From Ramlibacter pallidus (GTDB taxonomy: Bacteria > Pseudomonadota > Gammaproteobacteria > Burkholderiales > Burkholderiaceae_C): 64,000 bases of DNA. This document shows positions 47,833 to 58,013 of this stretch, one piece after another. Position 1 is the first letter of the stretch. The number at the start of each line of letters is the position of its first letter. Below the pieces are notes generated by a model. It saw only the letters and a program-made list of their open reading frames with translations. It was not told the DNA's origin and made no database searches. A program made the position numbers and the translations under genes. The stretch spans positions 124,001 to 188,000 of the forward strand of contig NZ_JADDIV010000004.1 of assembly GCF_015070875.1 (NCBI RefSeq), given 5' to 3'.

Positions 47833-49533
47833 ATGCGCGCATCCCACTTGTCCACGAACGCGAGCCTGCTCGTGCTCGCGGGGCTGCTCACGGCCTGCGG
47901 CGGCGGCAGCGACCTGGTCGTCGCCCCGCCCGCCGACCCCGGCACGCCGCCGCCCGATATCCCGGTGCTCACCGCGGCGCAGTCGCAGGCCTGGTGCGAG
48001 GCGCTGCCGGCGGCGCCCGGACTGGCGAACACCACCGTCACGACCGTCTACCACCCCGATGGCACGCGCCGCGTCGGCAACGTGCCCGCGGGCGACCTCC
48101 TGCCGGGCCACTGCGTCATCGAAGGCAAGATCGACGCGCGCGTCGGCGCCGACGGCAAGAACTACCACACCGGTTTCCGCCTGAGCCTGCCGGACAACTT
48201 CAACGGCCGCTTCCTGTACCTCGGTGGCGGCGGCAACGACGGTTCCCTGGCGGACACCTCCCGCACCGCGGGCATCTCCGGTGCCACGCCTTCGCCGCTG
48301 GGACAGGGCTTCGCGGTGGTCTCCACCGATGCCGGCCACCAGGGCGGTACCGCGGCGTCGTTCGGCGCCGAGGCGCAGGCCAGGATCGACCATGCCTATG
48401 CCGCGCACGACAAGACTGCCCGGGCCGCGAAGGCGCTGATCGCCAGCCGCTACAGCAAGCCGGCGTCGTATTCCTATTTCGCCGGTTGTTCGGGCGGGGG
48501 CCGGCAGGGCATGATGTTCTCGCAGCGCTTCCCCGACTACTTCGACGGGATCATCGCCGGCGCGCCGGCCATGCGCGTGTCCAGCGGCGCCACCGTCGCG
48601 GCGATGTGGAACCACATCAAGCTCACTGCGGCCGCGCCCCTGGATGGCAACGGCGCACCCGTGCTGTCCCAGGCGCTCTCGAGCGCCGACATGAATCTGC
48701 TCGGCGACGCCATCCTTCAGCAATGCGATGCCGCCGACGGCGTCGCCGACGGGATGGTCGGCAACACCACCAGCTGCAGCTTCGACCCGGTGGTGCTGCA
48801 GTGCGCCGGCGCCAAGACCGCCACCTGCCTGACCGCGAACCAGGTGGGGGCGGTGAAGGACGTGTTCGGCGGACCGCGCAACTCCTTCGGCATCGCCTTG
48901 TACACGGGCCAGCCCTGGGACAACGGGGTACGCGCCCCCGGCTGGCGTGCATGGACGCTCGGGTCCTCGACCACCGCCACCCCGAACTCCGCCTACGTCA
49001 CGCTGATGGCCGATGCGCTGCGCCACGAGTTCTTCACGCCGCCGGACCCCGGCTTCGACATCCTGGCGTTCAACTTCGACCTCGACCCGCTGCGCATGGA
49101 GGCGTTCTCGCAGGTGTACGACACCTACCGGGACACCACGCTGGCGGCCTACCGCGGCAGCGGCGGCAAGCTGATGATCGTGCATGGCATGGCAGACCCG
49201 ATCTTCTCGGCGACCGAGTCACAGCGCTACTACGACCAGCTGGTGGTGAACAACGGCGGGCTGGCCGCGACGAAGCAGTTCGCGCGCGCCTTCTACGTCC
49301 CCGGCATGAACCATTGCGCCGGCGGGCCGGCCACGGACAGCTACGACGCGATCCAGGCGATGGTGGACTGGGTGGAGAAGGGCGCCGCGCCCGACCGGAT
49401 CCTGGCCAAGGCCCTGCCGAACAACGCCTGGTTCCCCAGCCGCACGCGGCCGCTGTGTCCCTATCCGCAGTTCGCCAAGTACAAGGGTTCGGGCAGCATC
49501 GAGGACGCCGAGAACTTCACCTGTTCCGAGTGA
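47833..49533 (+). CDS. tannase/feruloyl esterase-family lipoprotein
   Basis: A 566-residue alpha/beta-hydrolase of the tannase/feruloyl esterase family, which cleaves esters of phenolic or other organic acids. The signal peptide ends in lipobox LTAC (Cys at about residue 22), so it is probably an outer-membrane or periplasmic lipoprotein. The nucleophile is Ser220 in GCSGGGRQG, the acid Asp455 in HGMADPIF, and the base His494 in GMNHCAGG, with the family Cys pair beside Ser and His. It is divergent from the acyl-CoA ligase operon across a 179-bp region with two operator-like dyads. Confidence 0.93.
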   Translation: MRASHLSTNASLLVLAGLLTACGGGSDLVVAPPADPGTPPPDIPVLTAAQSQAWCEALPAAPGLANTTVTTVYHPDGTRRVGNVPAGDLLPGHCVIEGKIDARVGADGKNYHTGFRLSLPDNFNGRFLYLGGGGNDGSLADTSRTAGISGATPSPLGQGFAVVSTDAGHQGGTAASFGAEAQARIDHAYAAHDKTARAAKALIASRYSKPASYSYFAGCSGGGRQGMMFSQRFPDYFDGIIAGAPAMRVSSGATVAAMWNHIKLTAAAPLDGNGAPVLSQALSSADMNLLGDAILQQCDAADGVADGMVGNTTSCSFDPVVLQCAGAKTATCLTANQVGAVKDVFGGPRNSFGIALYTGQPWDNGVRAPGWRAWTLGSSTTATPNSAYVTLMADALRHEFFTPPDPGFDILAFNFDLDPLRMEAFSQVYDTYRDTTLAAYRGSGGKLMIVHGMADPIFSATESQRYYDQLVVNNGGLAATKQFARAFYVPGMNHCAGGPATDSYDAIQAMVDWVEKGAAPDRILAKALPNNAWFPSRTRPLCPYPQFAKYKGSGSIEDAENFTCSE

Positions 49534-49553
49534 GCCCGCACGGTGAATGAAAG

Positions 49554-49579
49554 AGGCCGCTCCGGGAGCGGCCTTTTTT
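49554..49579 (+). terminator. intrinsic terminator of the tannase-like gene
   Basis: AGGCCGCTC pairs with GAGCGGCCT around a 3-base loop, followed by six T. It lies 20 bases after the stop and 10 bases before the end of the convergent LuxR gene. Confidence 0.92.
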
Positions 49580-49589
49580 CACGGGACGC

Positions 49590-50378
49590 TCAGTGCAGGT
49601 CGGGCAATCCGGCCACCAGGGCGAACAGCTCGCTGCGGAAGTGGATGCCGAGCCGGTCGAAGGCCCGGTTGCGGTAGGTTTTCACCGTGGTCAGCGACAG
49701 GCGAAGGTCGGAGGCGATGCCTTCGTGCGTCATGCCGCGCAGCAGGCGCGCGCAGACGTCGAGCTCGCGGGCCGTCAGGCCGGCTTCGAGCAGCGCCAGC
49801 CGCTGGCGCGCGCCCTCGACCGTCCGTTCCTCGCGCGGCACCGGAGTGAGCGCGACGTGCTTGCGCGCAAGCGCCACGAGCGCGGGTGCGACCGACTCGA
49901 AGGCACACACCTGCGCGTCGGTGAACGGGTGCTGGTGCAGGTGGCGGTAGAGGTTCAGCGCGAACAAGGCGCCGTCGGGCTCGCGTCGCACCGCGGAGAT
50001 GCGCTCGGCCATGCCGTGGGCTTCGTACACCCGCACGCGGTGTTCCACCGGCACTTCACCGGCGTCGACATGGCAAAGCACGATGTCCTGGTCGCCGGCG
50101 GCTCCCTCCAGGCTCTGGTCCTGCCGGTGCGGCCCGGACAGGTAGGCGCGCCAGCATTCCCGCGTGCGGTCCGGCACGCCGCGCGTGGCCGACATGAACA
50201 GGCGGGGTTCGCGGCTGCCGATCTGGTACACCGAAAAGGAGGCGGCGGGCACCAGCGGATGCACCTGGCCCAGCAGCACGCTGGCGAAGCCGGGCTGCCC
50301 GAGTTCGTCGATCATGCAGGCCAGCGCCTGCCCGGGCGCCGCCGGCAGGCCGGGAGCGGACGCGGTCCATTTCCTCAT
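49590..50378 (-). CDS. LuxR-family (GerE-type HTH) transcriptional regulator
   Basis: A 262-residue regulator with an unassigned N-terminal sensory region (about 1-190) and a C-terminal GerE HTH (LTARELDVCARLLRGMTHEGIASDLRLSLTTVKTYRNRAFDRLG). It is not a receiver-domain regulator: no phospho-acceptor Asp pattern is seen. The start at 50378 has GATGAT six bases upstream; an in-frame ATG at 50396 is equally open. Its position next to the tannase-like gene makes it the best candidate for the dyads at 47724-47774. Confidence 0.88.
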   Translation of the reverse strand: MRKWTASAPGLPAAPGQALACMIDELGQPGFASVLLGQVHPLVPAASFSVYQIGSREPRLFMSATRGVPDRTRECWRAYLSGPHRQDQSLEGAAGDQDIVLCHVDAGEVPVEHRVRVYEAHGMAERISAVRREPDGALFALNLYRHLHQHPFTDAQVCAFESVAPALVALARKHVALTPVPREERTVEGARQRLALLEAGLTARELDVCARLLRGMTHEGIASDLRLSLTTVKTYRNRAFDRLGIHFRSELFALVAGLPDLH

Positions 50379-50463
50379 GCCGACATCATCGGGCATCCGG
50401 CGGCCGCGCAGGCTCGGCGCTTTCCCTCATCCCGCAGGCGCATGGCGACCCGCGCGCCGTGCG

Positions 50464-51486
50464 TCAGTCGTGCAGCGTGCGGACCTGCCAGGCTTCCATG
50501 GCGATGGCGTACGAGCGCATGCGCGCCTCGTGGTCGTAGACCTGGGACGCGATCATGAGCTCGTCGGCGCCGGTGCGCGCGACGAAGGCTCGGAGCCCGG
50601 CCCGCACCGTCTCGGCCGATCCGATCGCGGCGCAGGACAGCACGCTCTCGAGCAGGGCCTTCTCGGCCGCTCCCAGGGACTGGCGGTACCCGGGCAGCGG
50701 CGGCGGCAGTTTCCCGGGCCGGCCGCTGCGCAGGTTCACGAACGCCTGCTGCTGCGACGTCGCGAGCAGCTGCGCCTCTTCGTCGGTCTCGGCGGCGACC
50801 ACGTTGAAGCCGAGCATCACGTACGGCTTCGGCCATCGGGCCGAAGGCTTGTAGCTCGCGCGGTAGATCTCGATCGCATCCATCATCTGCTGCGGCGCGA
50901 AGTGGGAGGCGAAAGCGTAGGGCAGGCCCAGCATCGCCGCGAGCTGGGCGCCGAACAGGCTGGAGCCCAGGATCCACACCGGCACCTTCGCGCCCTGGCC
51001 GGGGACCGCACGCACCGATTGCCGCGGCTCGTCGGACATGAAGTCGATCAGCTCCAGCACGTCCCGCGGGAATTCGTCCGGATCGCTCTGCAGGTTGCGG
51101 CGCAGCGCACGGGCGGTGGCCTGGTCGGAACCGGGCGCGCGGCCCAGGCCCAGGTCGATGCGGCCCGGGAACAGCGCTTCCAGGGTGCCGAATTGCTCGG
51201 CGATCACCAGCGGTGAATGGTTGGGCAGCATGACGCCGCCGGCGCCCACGCGGATGGTTCGGGTGGCGGCCGCCACGTGGGCGATGAGCACGGCGGTGGC
51301 CGCGCTGGCGATGCCCGGCATGCCGTGGTGCTCGGCCAGCCAGTAGCGGTGGTAGCCCAGGCGCTCGGCCTGCTGCGCCAGTGCCACCGTGTTGCGGAAG
51401 GACTGGCCCGCGTCGCCGCCCTGCACGATGGGCGCGAGGTCCAGCACCGACAGGGGCACGGCCCCTTGCTTGTCTGCTTCTGTCAT
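50464..51486 (-). CDS. LLM-class flavin-dependent oxidoreductase (YhbW-like)
   Basis: A 340-residue luciferase-like TIM-barrel protein. N-terminal [41 protein letters not shown] and the C-terminal [16 protein letters not shown] are the signature of the MsnO8/YhbW group, which uses FMN. Start 51486 (MTEADK). It follows the LuxR gene on the same strand in the upstream position, with 85 bp between. Its substrate is unknown. Confidence 0.93.
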   Translation of the reverse strand: MTEADKQGAVPLSVLDLAPIVQGGDAGQSFRNTVALAQQAERLGYHRYWLAEHHGMPGIASAATAVLIAHVAAATRTIRVGAGGVMLPNHSPLVIAEQFGTLEALFPGRIDLGLGRAPGSDQATARALRRNLQSDPDEFPRDVLELIDFMSDEPRQSVRAVPGQGAKVPVWILGSSLFGAQLAAMLGLPYAFASHFAPQQMMDAIEIYRASYKPSARWPKPYVMLGFNVVAAETDEEAQLLATSQQQAFVNLRSGRPGKLPPPLPGYRQSLGAAEKALLESVLSCAAIGSAETVRAGLRAFVARTGADELMIASQVYDHEARMRSYAIAMEAWQVRTLHD

Positions 51487-51546
51487 GCGCGCATCTTGCC
51501 GCGCCGGGCGCAAGCCTGCCGGAGCAGGGTCAATGAGGGGGCGGGG

Positions 51547-51918
51547 TCAGGGGTTGCGGCGCAGCCACTCGTCGAACTGCCGGACCTCCGCCTGCTGCTG
51601 CTCGATGATCTTCTGCGCCATCTGCCGCACCTCGGGCGAGCTGCCGCGCTGCAGTTCCATCTGCGACATCTGGATGCCCTGCAGGTGGTGCATGCGCATC
51701 ATGCGCACGAAGTCCTTGTCGACGTTGCCGGAGAGCGGCATGGACTGCATCTGCTGCATGCCGCCCATCATGTGCTGGTGCATCTGGTAGGACGGCGTGC
51801 CGGCCATGGAGCCATGCATGCCGCCATGCATGCCGCCGCCGTGCATGCCCTGCGCATGGTGGGCGCATCCGGACAGCAGGACCGCCGTAGCCGCGGCGAG
51901 GGGAACGAGCATCCTCAT
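51547..51918 (-). CDS. DUF305 lipoprotein, Met/His-rich
   Basis: A 123-residue lipoprotein (lipobox LLSGC). The N-terminal mature part has MHGGGMHGGMHGSMAG repeats and HQHMMGGMQQMQSM. The DUF305 core (DKDFVRMMRMHHLQGIQMSQMEL) carries the conserved MxxHHxxxxxM pattern. Many DUF305 proteins are linked to metal (copper) homeostasis, and the Met/His content here fits copper binding, but that is not shown for this protein. It stands alone, divergent from the alpha-2-macroglobulin gene. Confidence 0.88.
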   Translation of the reverse strand: MRMLVPLAAATAVLLSGCAHHAQGMHGGGMHGGMHGSMAGTPSYQMHQHMMGGMQQMQSMPLSGNVDKDFVRMMRMHHLQGIQMSQMELQRGSSPEVRQMAQKIIEQQQAEVRQFDEWLRRNP

Positions 51919-52076
51919 GACAGCCTCCCTGGAAGGTGCGCCACATCGTACGCCCGCCGGCGTCCCCCGTGTGGGGTAGCGGGCCGCGGTAACGGGTTCT
52001 TGCCGCCCCGCCGAGCGTGCGAAGTTGCGCGGCCGCCCGGTTGCGCATGGGCTACGCTTCGCCCCGAGGAGGCACC

Positions 52077-55000
52077 GTGACCCACGAGAAGATCCGCCTG
52101 GCGCTTGCGCCCATCCTGTTCTGCCTGGCCGGCGCGGCGAGCGCCCTGCAGGTCACCAGCGTCACGCCGCAAGGCGAGATCGCCCAGGTCCGCCAGGTCG
52201 TGGCCCGGTTCGACCAGGCTGCCGTGACCTTCGGCGACGCGCGCGCGCAGGCGCCGCTCACGCTGTCGTGCAGCGATGCGCAGGCCACGCGCGGCACCGG
52301 GCGCTGGAACAACGACCGCGAATGGGTCATGCAGTTCGACAACGACCTGCCCCCGGGCGTGAGCTGCACGCTGCAGGCGAAGGCGGGCTTCCGGTCGCCG
52401 TCGGGCAGCGACCTCGCCGCCGGCAGCTGGCGCTTCCACACGGGCGGTCCCTTCGTCCAGCAGCTGCGTCCCTCGGGCGGCCGCATCGACGAAGAACAGT
52501 TCTTCGTCCTCCAGCTCAATGGACCGGCCACGCTGGACAGCGTGCGTGCCGGCGTGAGCTGCAGCGTCGAAGGCCTGGGCGAGCGCGTTCCGGTGCGCCT
52601 CATCGAAGGCAAGCAGCGCGACGAGATGCTCAAGGCCATGCACCTGGACAAGGTTGCCGCCAAGGAGCCGCTGCGCTACGCCACGCTCACCTGCAACCGC
52701 CGCTTGCCGCCGAACGCGCGCGTGCAGCTGGTCTACGGCCGTGGCGTGGCGACGCCCTCGGGCATCGCCAACAGCGTGGAGCGCCGCTTCAACTTCCAGG
52801 TGCGCGAGCCCTTCGCCGCCAGCTTCACCTGCGAGCGCGAGAACGCGCAGGCCGCCTGCCTGCCGATCCGGCCGATGACGCTGGCCTTCAACGCGCCGGT
52901 GCCGCGCAAGCTGGCCGCGCAGGTGCGGCTGAAGTCGGACAAGCTGGACCTGGCGCCCACCTTCACCGAAGGCGAAGGGGATGGCGACGGCGTGGTCAAC
53001 GCGGTCACGTTCCGCACCGTGTTCCCGGAGCGCACGCCGTTCCGGCTGGTGCTGCCCGGCGGCTTCCAGGACGCTTCCGGCCGGCCCCTGGACAACGCGG
53101 CCAGCTTCCCCCTGCAAGTCGCCACCGGCCCCATGCCGCCGCTGGCGAAGTTCGCGGCGGCGCCCTTCGGCATCGTGGAACGCTTCGCCGAGCCGGACAG
53201 CGGGCCCTTGCTGCCGGTCACGCTGCGCAACGTGGAACCGGCCCTGCGCACGCAGGCGCTGTCGCCCGGCAAGGTCGGCGAGCTCTCGCCGCGCACCGAC
53301 GCCGAGATCCTGCGCTGGCTGCACAAGGTGGAGCGCTACGAGACCTGGTTCGTGCCGCGCAGCGAGGCGGCCCGCGACGTGCGGCAGCCGCTGCCGCGCG
53401 CGCTCGCGACGGAGGACAAGGACAGGGTGCAGGCGCGGATGCTCTCGCTGCTGGCGGGGCAGCCCGGCGTTCGCATGCTGGACCTGCCGAAGCCGGCCGG
53501 CAACGAGCCGCGTCCCTTCGAGGTGGTGGGCATCCCGCTCACCCCCGGCTTCCACGTCGTGGAGATCGCCTCGCCGGCGCTCGGCCTGGCGCTGCTGGAC
53601 GACCGCCACGGCGGTCAGCGCACGATGTACGTGCGGACGACGGCCCTCGTGACCAATCTCGCCGTGCACTTCAAGCTGGGACGCGAGAACGCGCTCGCCT
53701 GGGTGACGACGCTGGACAAGGGAGCGGTCGTCCCGGGCGCCGCCGTTCGCGTCTCCAGCTGCGACGGCCGGGAGCTGGCCACCGGCGTCACCAACGCGCA
53801 GGGCATCGCGGAATTCAAGGACCTGAGCCCGGAACCGACACTCTGCGGCACGGGCGACGACGCCTACCGCCGCGCCTACTTCGTGAGCGCGCGGGCCAAG
53901 GATGCGAAGGGCGTGGAGGACCTCGCCTTCACCTTCAGCGATTCGCAGCGCGGCATCGAGCCCTGGCGCTTCAACGTGCCGACCAGCAGCGCGCCGCAGC
54001 CGGACCGTCGCTACCACACCGTCCTCGACCGGCCGCTGCTGCGCGCCGGCGAGACGGTGTCGATGAAGCACCTGGTGCGCACCGAGACGCGGCAAGGTTT
54101 CGGCGTGCCGGCGCGCACGCCCAGCGAACTGGTGGTCACGCACGTCGGCAGCGGCCAGGAGTTCACGCAGCCGCTGGTGTGGCGCAAGACGGCGACCGGC
54201 GGCCTCAGCGCGGAGAGCCGCTTCCAGGTGCCGCCCGCCGCCAAGCTGGGACAGTACGACATCTCCCTGCGCGGCAACGACGAGGGCGGCAGCAGCGGCG
54301 GCTTCCGCGTCGAGGAGTTCCGCCTGCCGGTGCTGGAGGGGCGCATCGCCCCCGCCGGCAAGGGCCCGCTGGTGGACGTGGCCACGGTGCCGGCCGACGT
54401 GCAGGTGAACTACGTGTCCGGCGGCGCGGCCGTGAACCTTCCGGTGCGCGTCTCGGCGATGGTGCGGCGCAAGGGCGTCGCGTTCGCGAACTACGATGAA
54501 TTCAGCTTCCAGCCGCCGCGCGGCCAGGCGCAGCGGCGCGACGAGGACGCCGAGGGCGGCGACGAGGAAGGCAACGGGACCGACCAGCGCGTGATCGCCG
54601 ACAAGCTGCCGCTCACGCTGGACCGCAACGGGGCCGGCAAGTTGACCCTCCCCGAAGTCCCGAAGTCGAAACAGCCGCAGGAGCTGGTGCTGGAGGCGAG
54701 CTACGCCGACCCGAACGGCGAGGTGCAGACGCTGCGGCACGTCGCCTCGCTGTGGCCGGCGGCGGTCGTGGCCGGCATCAAGACGGAAGGCTGGGCTTCG
54801 TCCAGCCAGAAGGTGCGCTTCCAGGCGCTGGCGCTGTCGCTCGACGGCCAGCCGGCCGCCGGCGTGGCGCTGGACGTGAAGGCGACCGCGCGCGTCACCA
54901 CCACCAGCCGCAAGCGGATGGTGGGAGGCTTCTACACCTACGACAACAAGACCGAGCTCAAGGAGCTGGGCTCGGTCTGCAGCGGCAAGAGCGATGCGCG

Positions 55001-58000
55001 CGGACTGCTGCTGTGCGAGACGAAGATCGGCGAGCCCGGCGAGGTCGAACTGGTGGTCACGGCCACCGACGCGCAAGGCCACACCATCCAGTCCGGCGCC
55101 TCCGTGTGGGTCACGCGCCAGGGCGAGCTGTGGTTCGGCGGCGAGAACCACGACCGCATCGACGTGCTGCCCGAGAAGAAGGCCTACCAGCCGGGCGAGA
55201 CGGCGCGCCTGCAGGTGCGCATGCCCTTCCGCCACGCGACGGCGCTGGTGACGGTGGAGCGCGAAGGCGTGATCCAGTCGCGCGTGATGGAGCTGCGCGG
55301 CGACGACCCGACGGTCAGCGTGAAGGTGGAGGAGGGCTGGGGGCCCAACGTGTACGTGAGCGTGCTGGCCCTGCGCGGGCGGCTGCGCGAGGTGCCCTGG
55401 TACAGCTTCTTCACCTGGGGCTACAAGGCGCCGCGCGAGTGGTGGACGGCCTTCTGGTTCGAGGGCCGCGAGTACGTGGCGCCGACCGCGCTGGTCGACC
55501 TGTCCAAGCCGTCGTACCGGCTGGGCGTCGCGGAGTTCCGCGTCGGCACGAAGGCGCACGAACTCGCCGTCGACGTCAAGGCCGACCGCGAAAGCTATCC
55601 GGTCCGCGGGCAGGCGCAGGTGACGATCCAGGTGAAGCAGCCCAACGGCCAGCCGGCGGCCAACGCGGAAGTGGCGCTGGCGGCCGTCGACCAGGCCTTG
55701 CTGGAACTGATGCCCAACGACAGCTGGAAGCTGCTGGAGGCGATGCTGCAGCGGCGTTCCTGGGGCGTGCAGACCGCGACGGCGCAGATGGAGATCATCG
55801 GCCGGCGCCACTACGGCCGCAAGGCGGTGCCTGCCGGCGGCGGCGGTGGCAAGAGCCCGCAGCGCGAGCTGCTCGACACCCTGCTGCTGTGGAACCCGAA
55901 GGTGGTGCTGGATGCGCAAGGGCAGGCGAAGGTCACCGTGCCGCTGAACGACGCGCTCACCAGCTTCCGCATCGTCGCGGTCGCCGACATGGGGACCGGC
56001 CTGTTCGGCACCGGGCAGGCGACCATCCGGGCGACGCAGGACCTGCAGATCATCAGCGGCCTGCCGCCGCTGGTGCGCGAGGAGGACCAGTTCCGCGCGC
56101 AGCTCACCCTGCGCAACACCACGACGAAGGCGATGAAGGTGGAAGTGGCGCCGCGCGCGACGCTGCTGACGCTGCAGCCGCAGACCGTGGACATTCCCGC
56201 CGGCGAGGCGCGCGAAGTGGCCTGGATGGTGAGCGCGCCCGCGCCGCTGGGGCAGGCGCGCACCGAGGCCATCCTGTGGGAGATCGAGGCGCGCGACACG
56301 CTCGGCGGCGCCCGCGACGCGCTCAAGGCGCGCCAGCGCATCGTGCCGGCCGTGCCGCTCACCGTGCAGCAGGCGACGCTGGTGCAGCTGGACGCGCCCT
56401 ACGCGCTGGACGTCGCGCCGCCGGCCGGCGCGCTGCCGGCGACCGGCGACAAGCGCGGCGGCGTGCAGCTCGCCCTGCAGCCGCGCCTGTCCGAAGGCCT
56501 GCCGGGCGTGCGCGACTGGTTCGCCCGCTACCCGTTCACCTGCCTGGAGCAGAAGGCCAGCCGCTCGATCGGCCTGCGCGACGACAAGCTGTGGCAGGGG
56601 GTGGTGGCGCAGCTGCCGACCTACCTGGACGCCGACGGGCTGGCGAACTACTTCCCGCCGCGCGATGGCGAGGGCAACCGCGGCAGCGATGCGCTGACGG
56701 CGTACCTGCTCGCGGCCTCGCACGAGGCAGCGGCGCTGAACCCGGGCTTCGCGCTGCCCGACGATGCCCGCGCGCCGATGGAGCGCGGCCTGGTCGCCTT
56801 CGTCGAAGGCCGCATCCAGCGCGAGTTCTGGAGCCCGCGCAAGGACCTCGACGTGCGCAAGCTCGCCGCGCTGGAGGCGCTCTCGCGCTACGGAAAGGCG
56901 CAGGGACGCATGCTGGCCAGCATCACCATCGCGCCGAACCAGTGGCCGACGCATGCGGTGATCGACTGGCTGAACATCCTCAAGCGAGTGCAGGACGTGC
57001 CGCAGCGCGAACAGCGCCTGGCCGAAGCGCAGCAGGTGCTGCGCGCCCGCCTCAACTACATCGGCACCAAGCTGGTCTTCAGCACCGAGCGTGACGACTA
57101 CTGGTGGTGGCTGATGGCCAGCGGCGACCTGAACACGGCGCGCCTGCTGCTGGCCGTGATGGAGGACCCGGCCTGGAAGGACGACATGGGGCGGCTGGCG
57201 GCCGGCTTCATCGCACGCCAGCAGCGCGGCGCCTGGCTCACGACCACGGCCAACCTGTGGGGCGGCCTCGCCCTGGAGAAGTTCTCGCTGAAGTTCGAGA
57301 GCACGCCGGTGGCCGGCGCCACGCGCGCGACGCTCGGCGCGGCCACGGGCGCCGTGGACTGGGCGCGGGTCGACCGCGCGAAGCCCTCGGACGCGCAGGG
57401 CGCCATGCACCAGGCCACGCTGTTCGGTGCGCCCGCCGCGGCCGGCATGCTGCGCAACAACACGATGCTGCTGCCCTGGGGCAGCGGCGGCGGCGCCCTG
57501 AACGTGGCGCACCAGGGCAGTGGCCGGCCGTGGCTCACCGTGCAGTCGCTGGCCGCGGTCGACCTGAAGGAGCCGTTCGCCGCCGGCTTCCAGGTGAAGA
57601 AGACCATCACGCCGGTGGAGCAGGCGGTGGCCGGGAAGTACAGCCGCGGCGACGTGCTGCGCGTGGCGCTGGAAGTCAACGCGGCCTCCGACATGACCTG
57701 GGTCGTGCTGACCGACCCGATCCCGGGCGGCTCCACCATCCTCGGCGGGGGACTCGGCCGCGACTCGCAGATCGCCACGCAGGGCGAGAAGCGCGCGGGC
57801 GGCGCCTGGGCCGCGTTCGAGGAGCGCAGCTTCGAGTCCTTCCGCGCGTACTACGAGTACGTGCCCAAGGGCGTGTTCAAGGTGGAGTACACGGTGCGCC
57901 TGAACAACGTCGGCGAGTTCGCGCTGCCGCCCACGCGGGCCGAGGCGATGTACGCGCCGGAGATGTTCGGCGAAGTGCCCAACGCGCGCATCAAGGTGGA

Positions 58001-58013
58001 GGCCGGCCGGTGA
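52077..58013 (+). CDS. bacterial alpha-2-macroglobulin with thioester motif
   Basis: A 1978-residue periplasmic protease-trapping protein. A GTG start after GAGGAGGCACC gives a signal peptide (IRLALAPILFCLAGAASA) with no lipobox, unlike the lipoprotein YfhM of E. coli (about 1650 residues). MG-type beta-sandwich domains fill about residues 25-1200. A gap of Gly/Ser and acidic residues lies near 820-840. The TCLEQ thioester motif has Cys1489 and Gln1492. A C-terminal macroglobulin receptor-like region follows. Its stop overlaps the pbpC start (GTGA), the usual partner, which suggests surveillance of damaged cell wall (inference from family). Confidence 0.95.
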   Translation: MTHEKIRLALAPILFCLAGAASALQVTSVTPQGEIAQVRQVVARFDQAAVTFGDARAQAPLTLSCSDAQATRGTGRWNNDREWVMQFDNDLPPGVSCTLQAKAGFRSPSGSDLAAGSWRFHTGGPFVQQLRPSGGRIDEEQFFVLQLNGPATLDSVRAGVSCSVEGLGERVPVRLIEGKQRDEMLKAMHLDKVAAKEPLRYATLTCNRRLPPNARVQLVYGRGVATPSGIANSVERRFNFQVREPFAASFTCERENAQAACLPIRPMTLAFNAPVPRKLAAQVRLKSDKLDLAPTFTEGEGDGDGVVNAVTFRTVFPERTPFRLVLPGGFQDASGRPLDNAASFPLQVATGPMPPLAKFAAAPFGIVERFAEPDSGPLLPVTLRNVEPALRTQALSPGKVGELSPRTDAEILRWLHKVERYETWFVPRSEAARDVRQPLPRALATEDKDRVQARMLSLLAGQPGVRMLDLPKPAGNEPRPFEVVGIPLTPGFHVVEIASPALGLALLDDRHGGQRTMYVRTTALVTNLAVHFKLGRENALAWVTTLDKGAVVPGAAVRVSSCDGRELATGVTNAQGIAEFKDLSPEPTLCGTGDDAYRRAYFVSARAKDAKGVEDLAFTFSDSQRGIEPWRFNVPTSSAPQPDRRYHTVLDRPLLRAGETVSMKHLVRTETRQGFGVPARTPSELVVTHVGSGQEFTQPLVWRKTATGGLSAESRFQVPPAAKLGQYDISLRGNDEGGSSGGFRVEEFRLPVLEGRIAPAGKGPLVDVATVPADVQVNYVSGGAAVNLPVRVSAMVRRKGVAFANYDEFSFQPPRGQAQRRDEDAEGGDEEGNGTDQRVIADKLPLTLDRNGAGKLTLPEVPKSKQPQELVLEASYADPNGEVQTLRHVASLWPAAVVAGIKTEGWASSSQKVRFQALALSLDGQPAAGVALDVKATARVTTTSRKRMVGGFYTYDNKTELKELGSVCSGKSDARGLLLCETKIGEPGEVELVVTATDAQGHTIQSGASVWVTRQGELWFGGENHDRIDVLPEKKAYQPGETARLQVRMPFRHATALVTVEREGVIQSRVMELRGDDPTVSVKVEEGWGPNVYVSVLALRGRLREVPWYSFFTWGYKAPREWWTAFWFEGREYVAPTALVDLSKPSYRLGVAEFRVGTKAHELAVDVKADRESYPVRGQAQVTIQVKQPNGQPAANAEVALAAVDQALLELMPNDSWKLLEAMLQRRSWGVQTATAQMEIIGRRHYGRKAVPAGGGGGKSPQRELLDTLLLWNPKVVLDAQGQAKVTVPLNDALTSFRIVAVADMGTGLFGTGQATIRATQDLQIISGLPPLVREEDQFRAQLTLRNTTTKAMKVEVAPRATLLTLQPQTVDIPAGEAREVAWMVSAPAPLGQARTEAILWEIEARDTLGGARDALKARQRIVPAVPLTVQQATLVQLDAPYALDVAPPAGALPATGDKRGGVQLALQPRLSEGLPGVRDWFARYPFTCLEQKASRSIGLRDDKLWQGVVAQLPTYLDADGLANYFPPRDGEGNRGSDALTAYLLAASHEAAALNPGFALPDDARAPMERGLVAFVEGRIQREFWSPRKDLDVRKLAALEALSRYGKAQGRMLASITIAPNQWPTHAVIDWLNILKRVQDVPQREQRLAEAQQVLRARLNYIGTKLVFSTERDDYWWWLMASGDLNTARLLLAVMEDPAWKDDMGRLAAGFIARQQRGAWLTTTANLWGGLALEKFSLKFESTPVAGATRATLGAATGAVDWARVDRAKPSDAQGAMHQATLFGAPAAAGMLRNNTMLLPWGSGGGALNVAHQGSGRPWLTVQSLAAVDLKEPFAAGFQVKKTITPVEQAVAGKYSRGDVLRVALEVNAASDMTWVVLTDPIPGGSTILGGGLGRDSQIATQGEKRAGGAWAAFEERSFESFRAYYEYVPKGVFKVEYTVRLNNVGEFALPPTRAEAMYAPEMFGEVPNARIKVEAGR

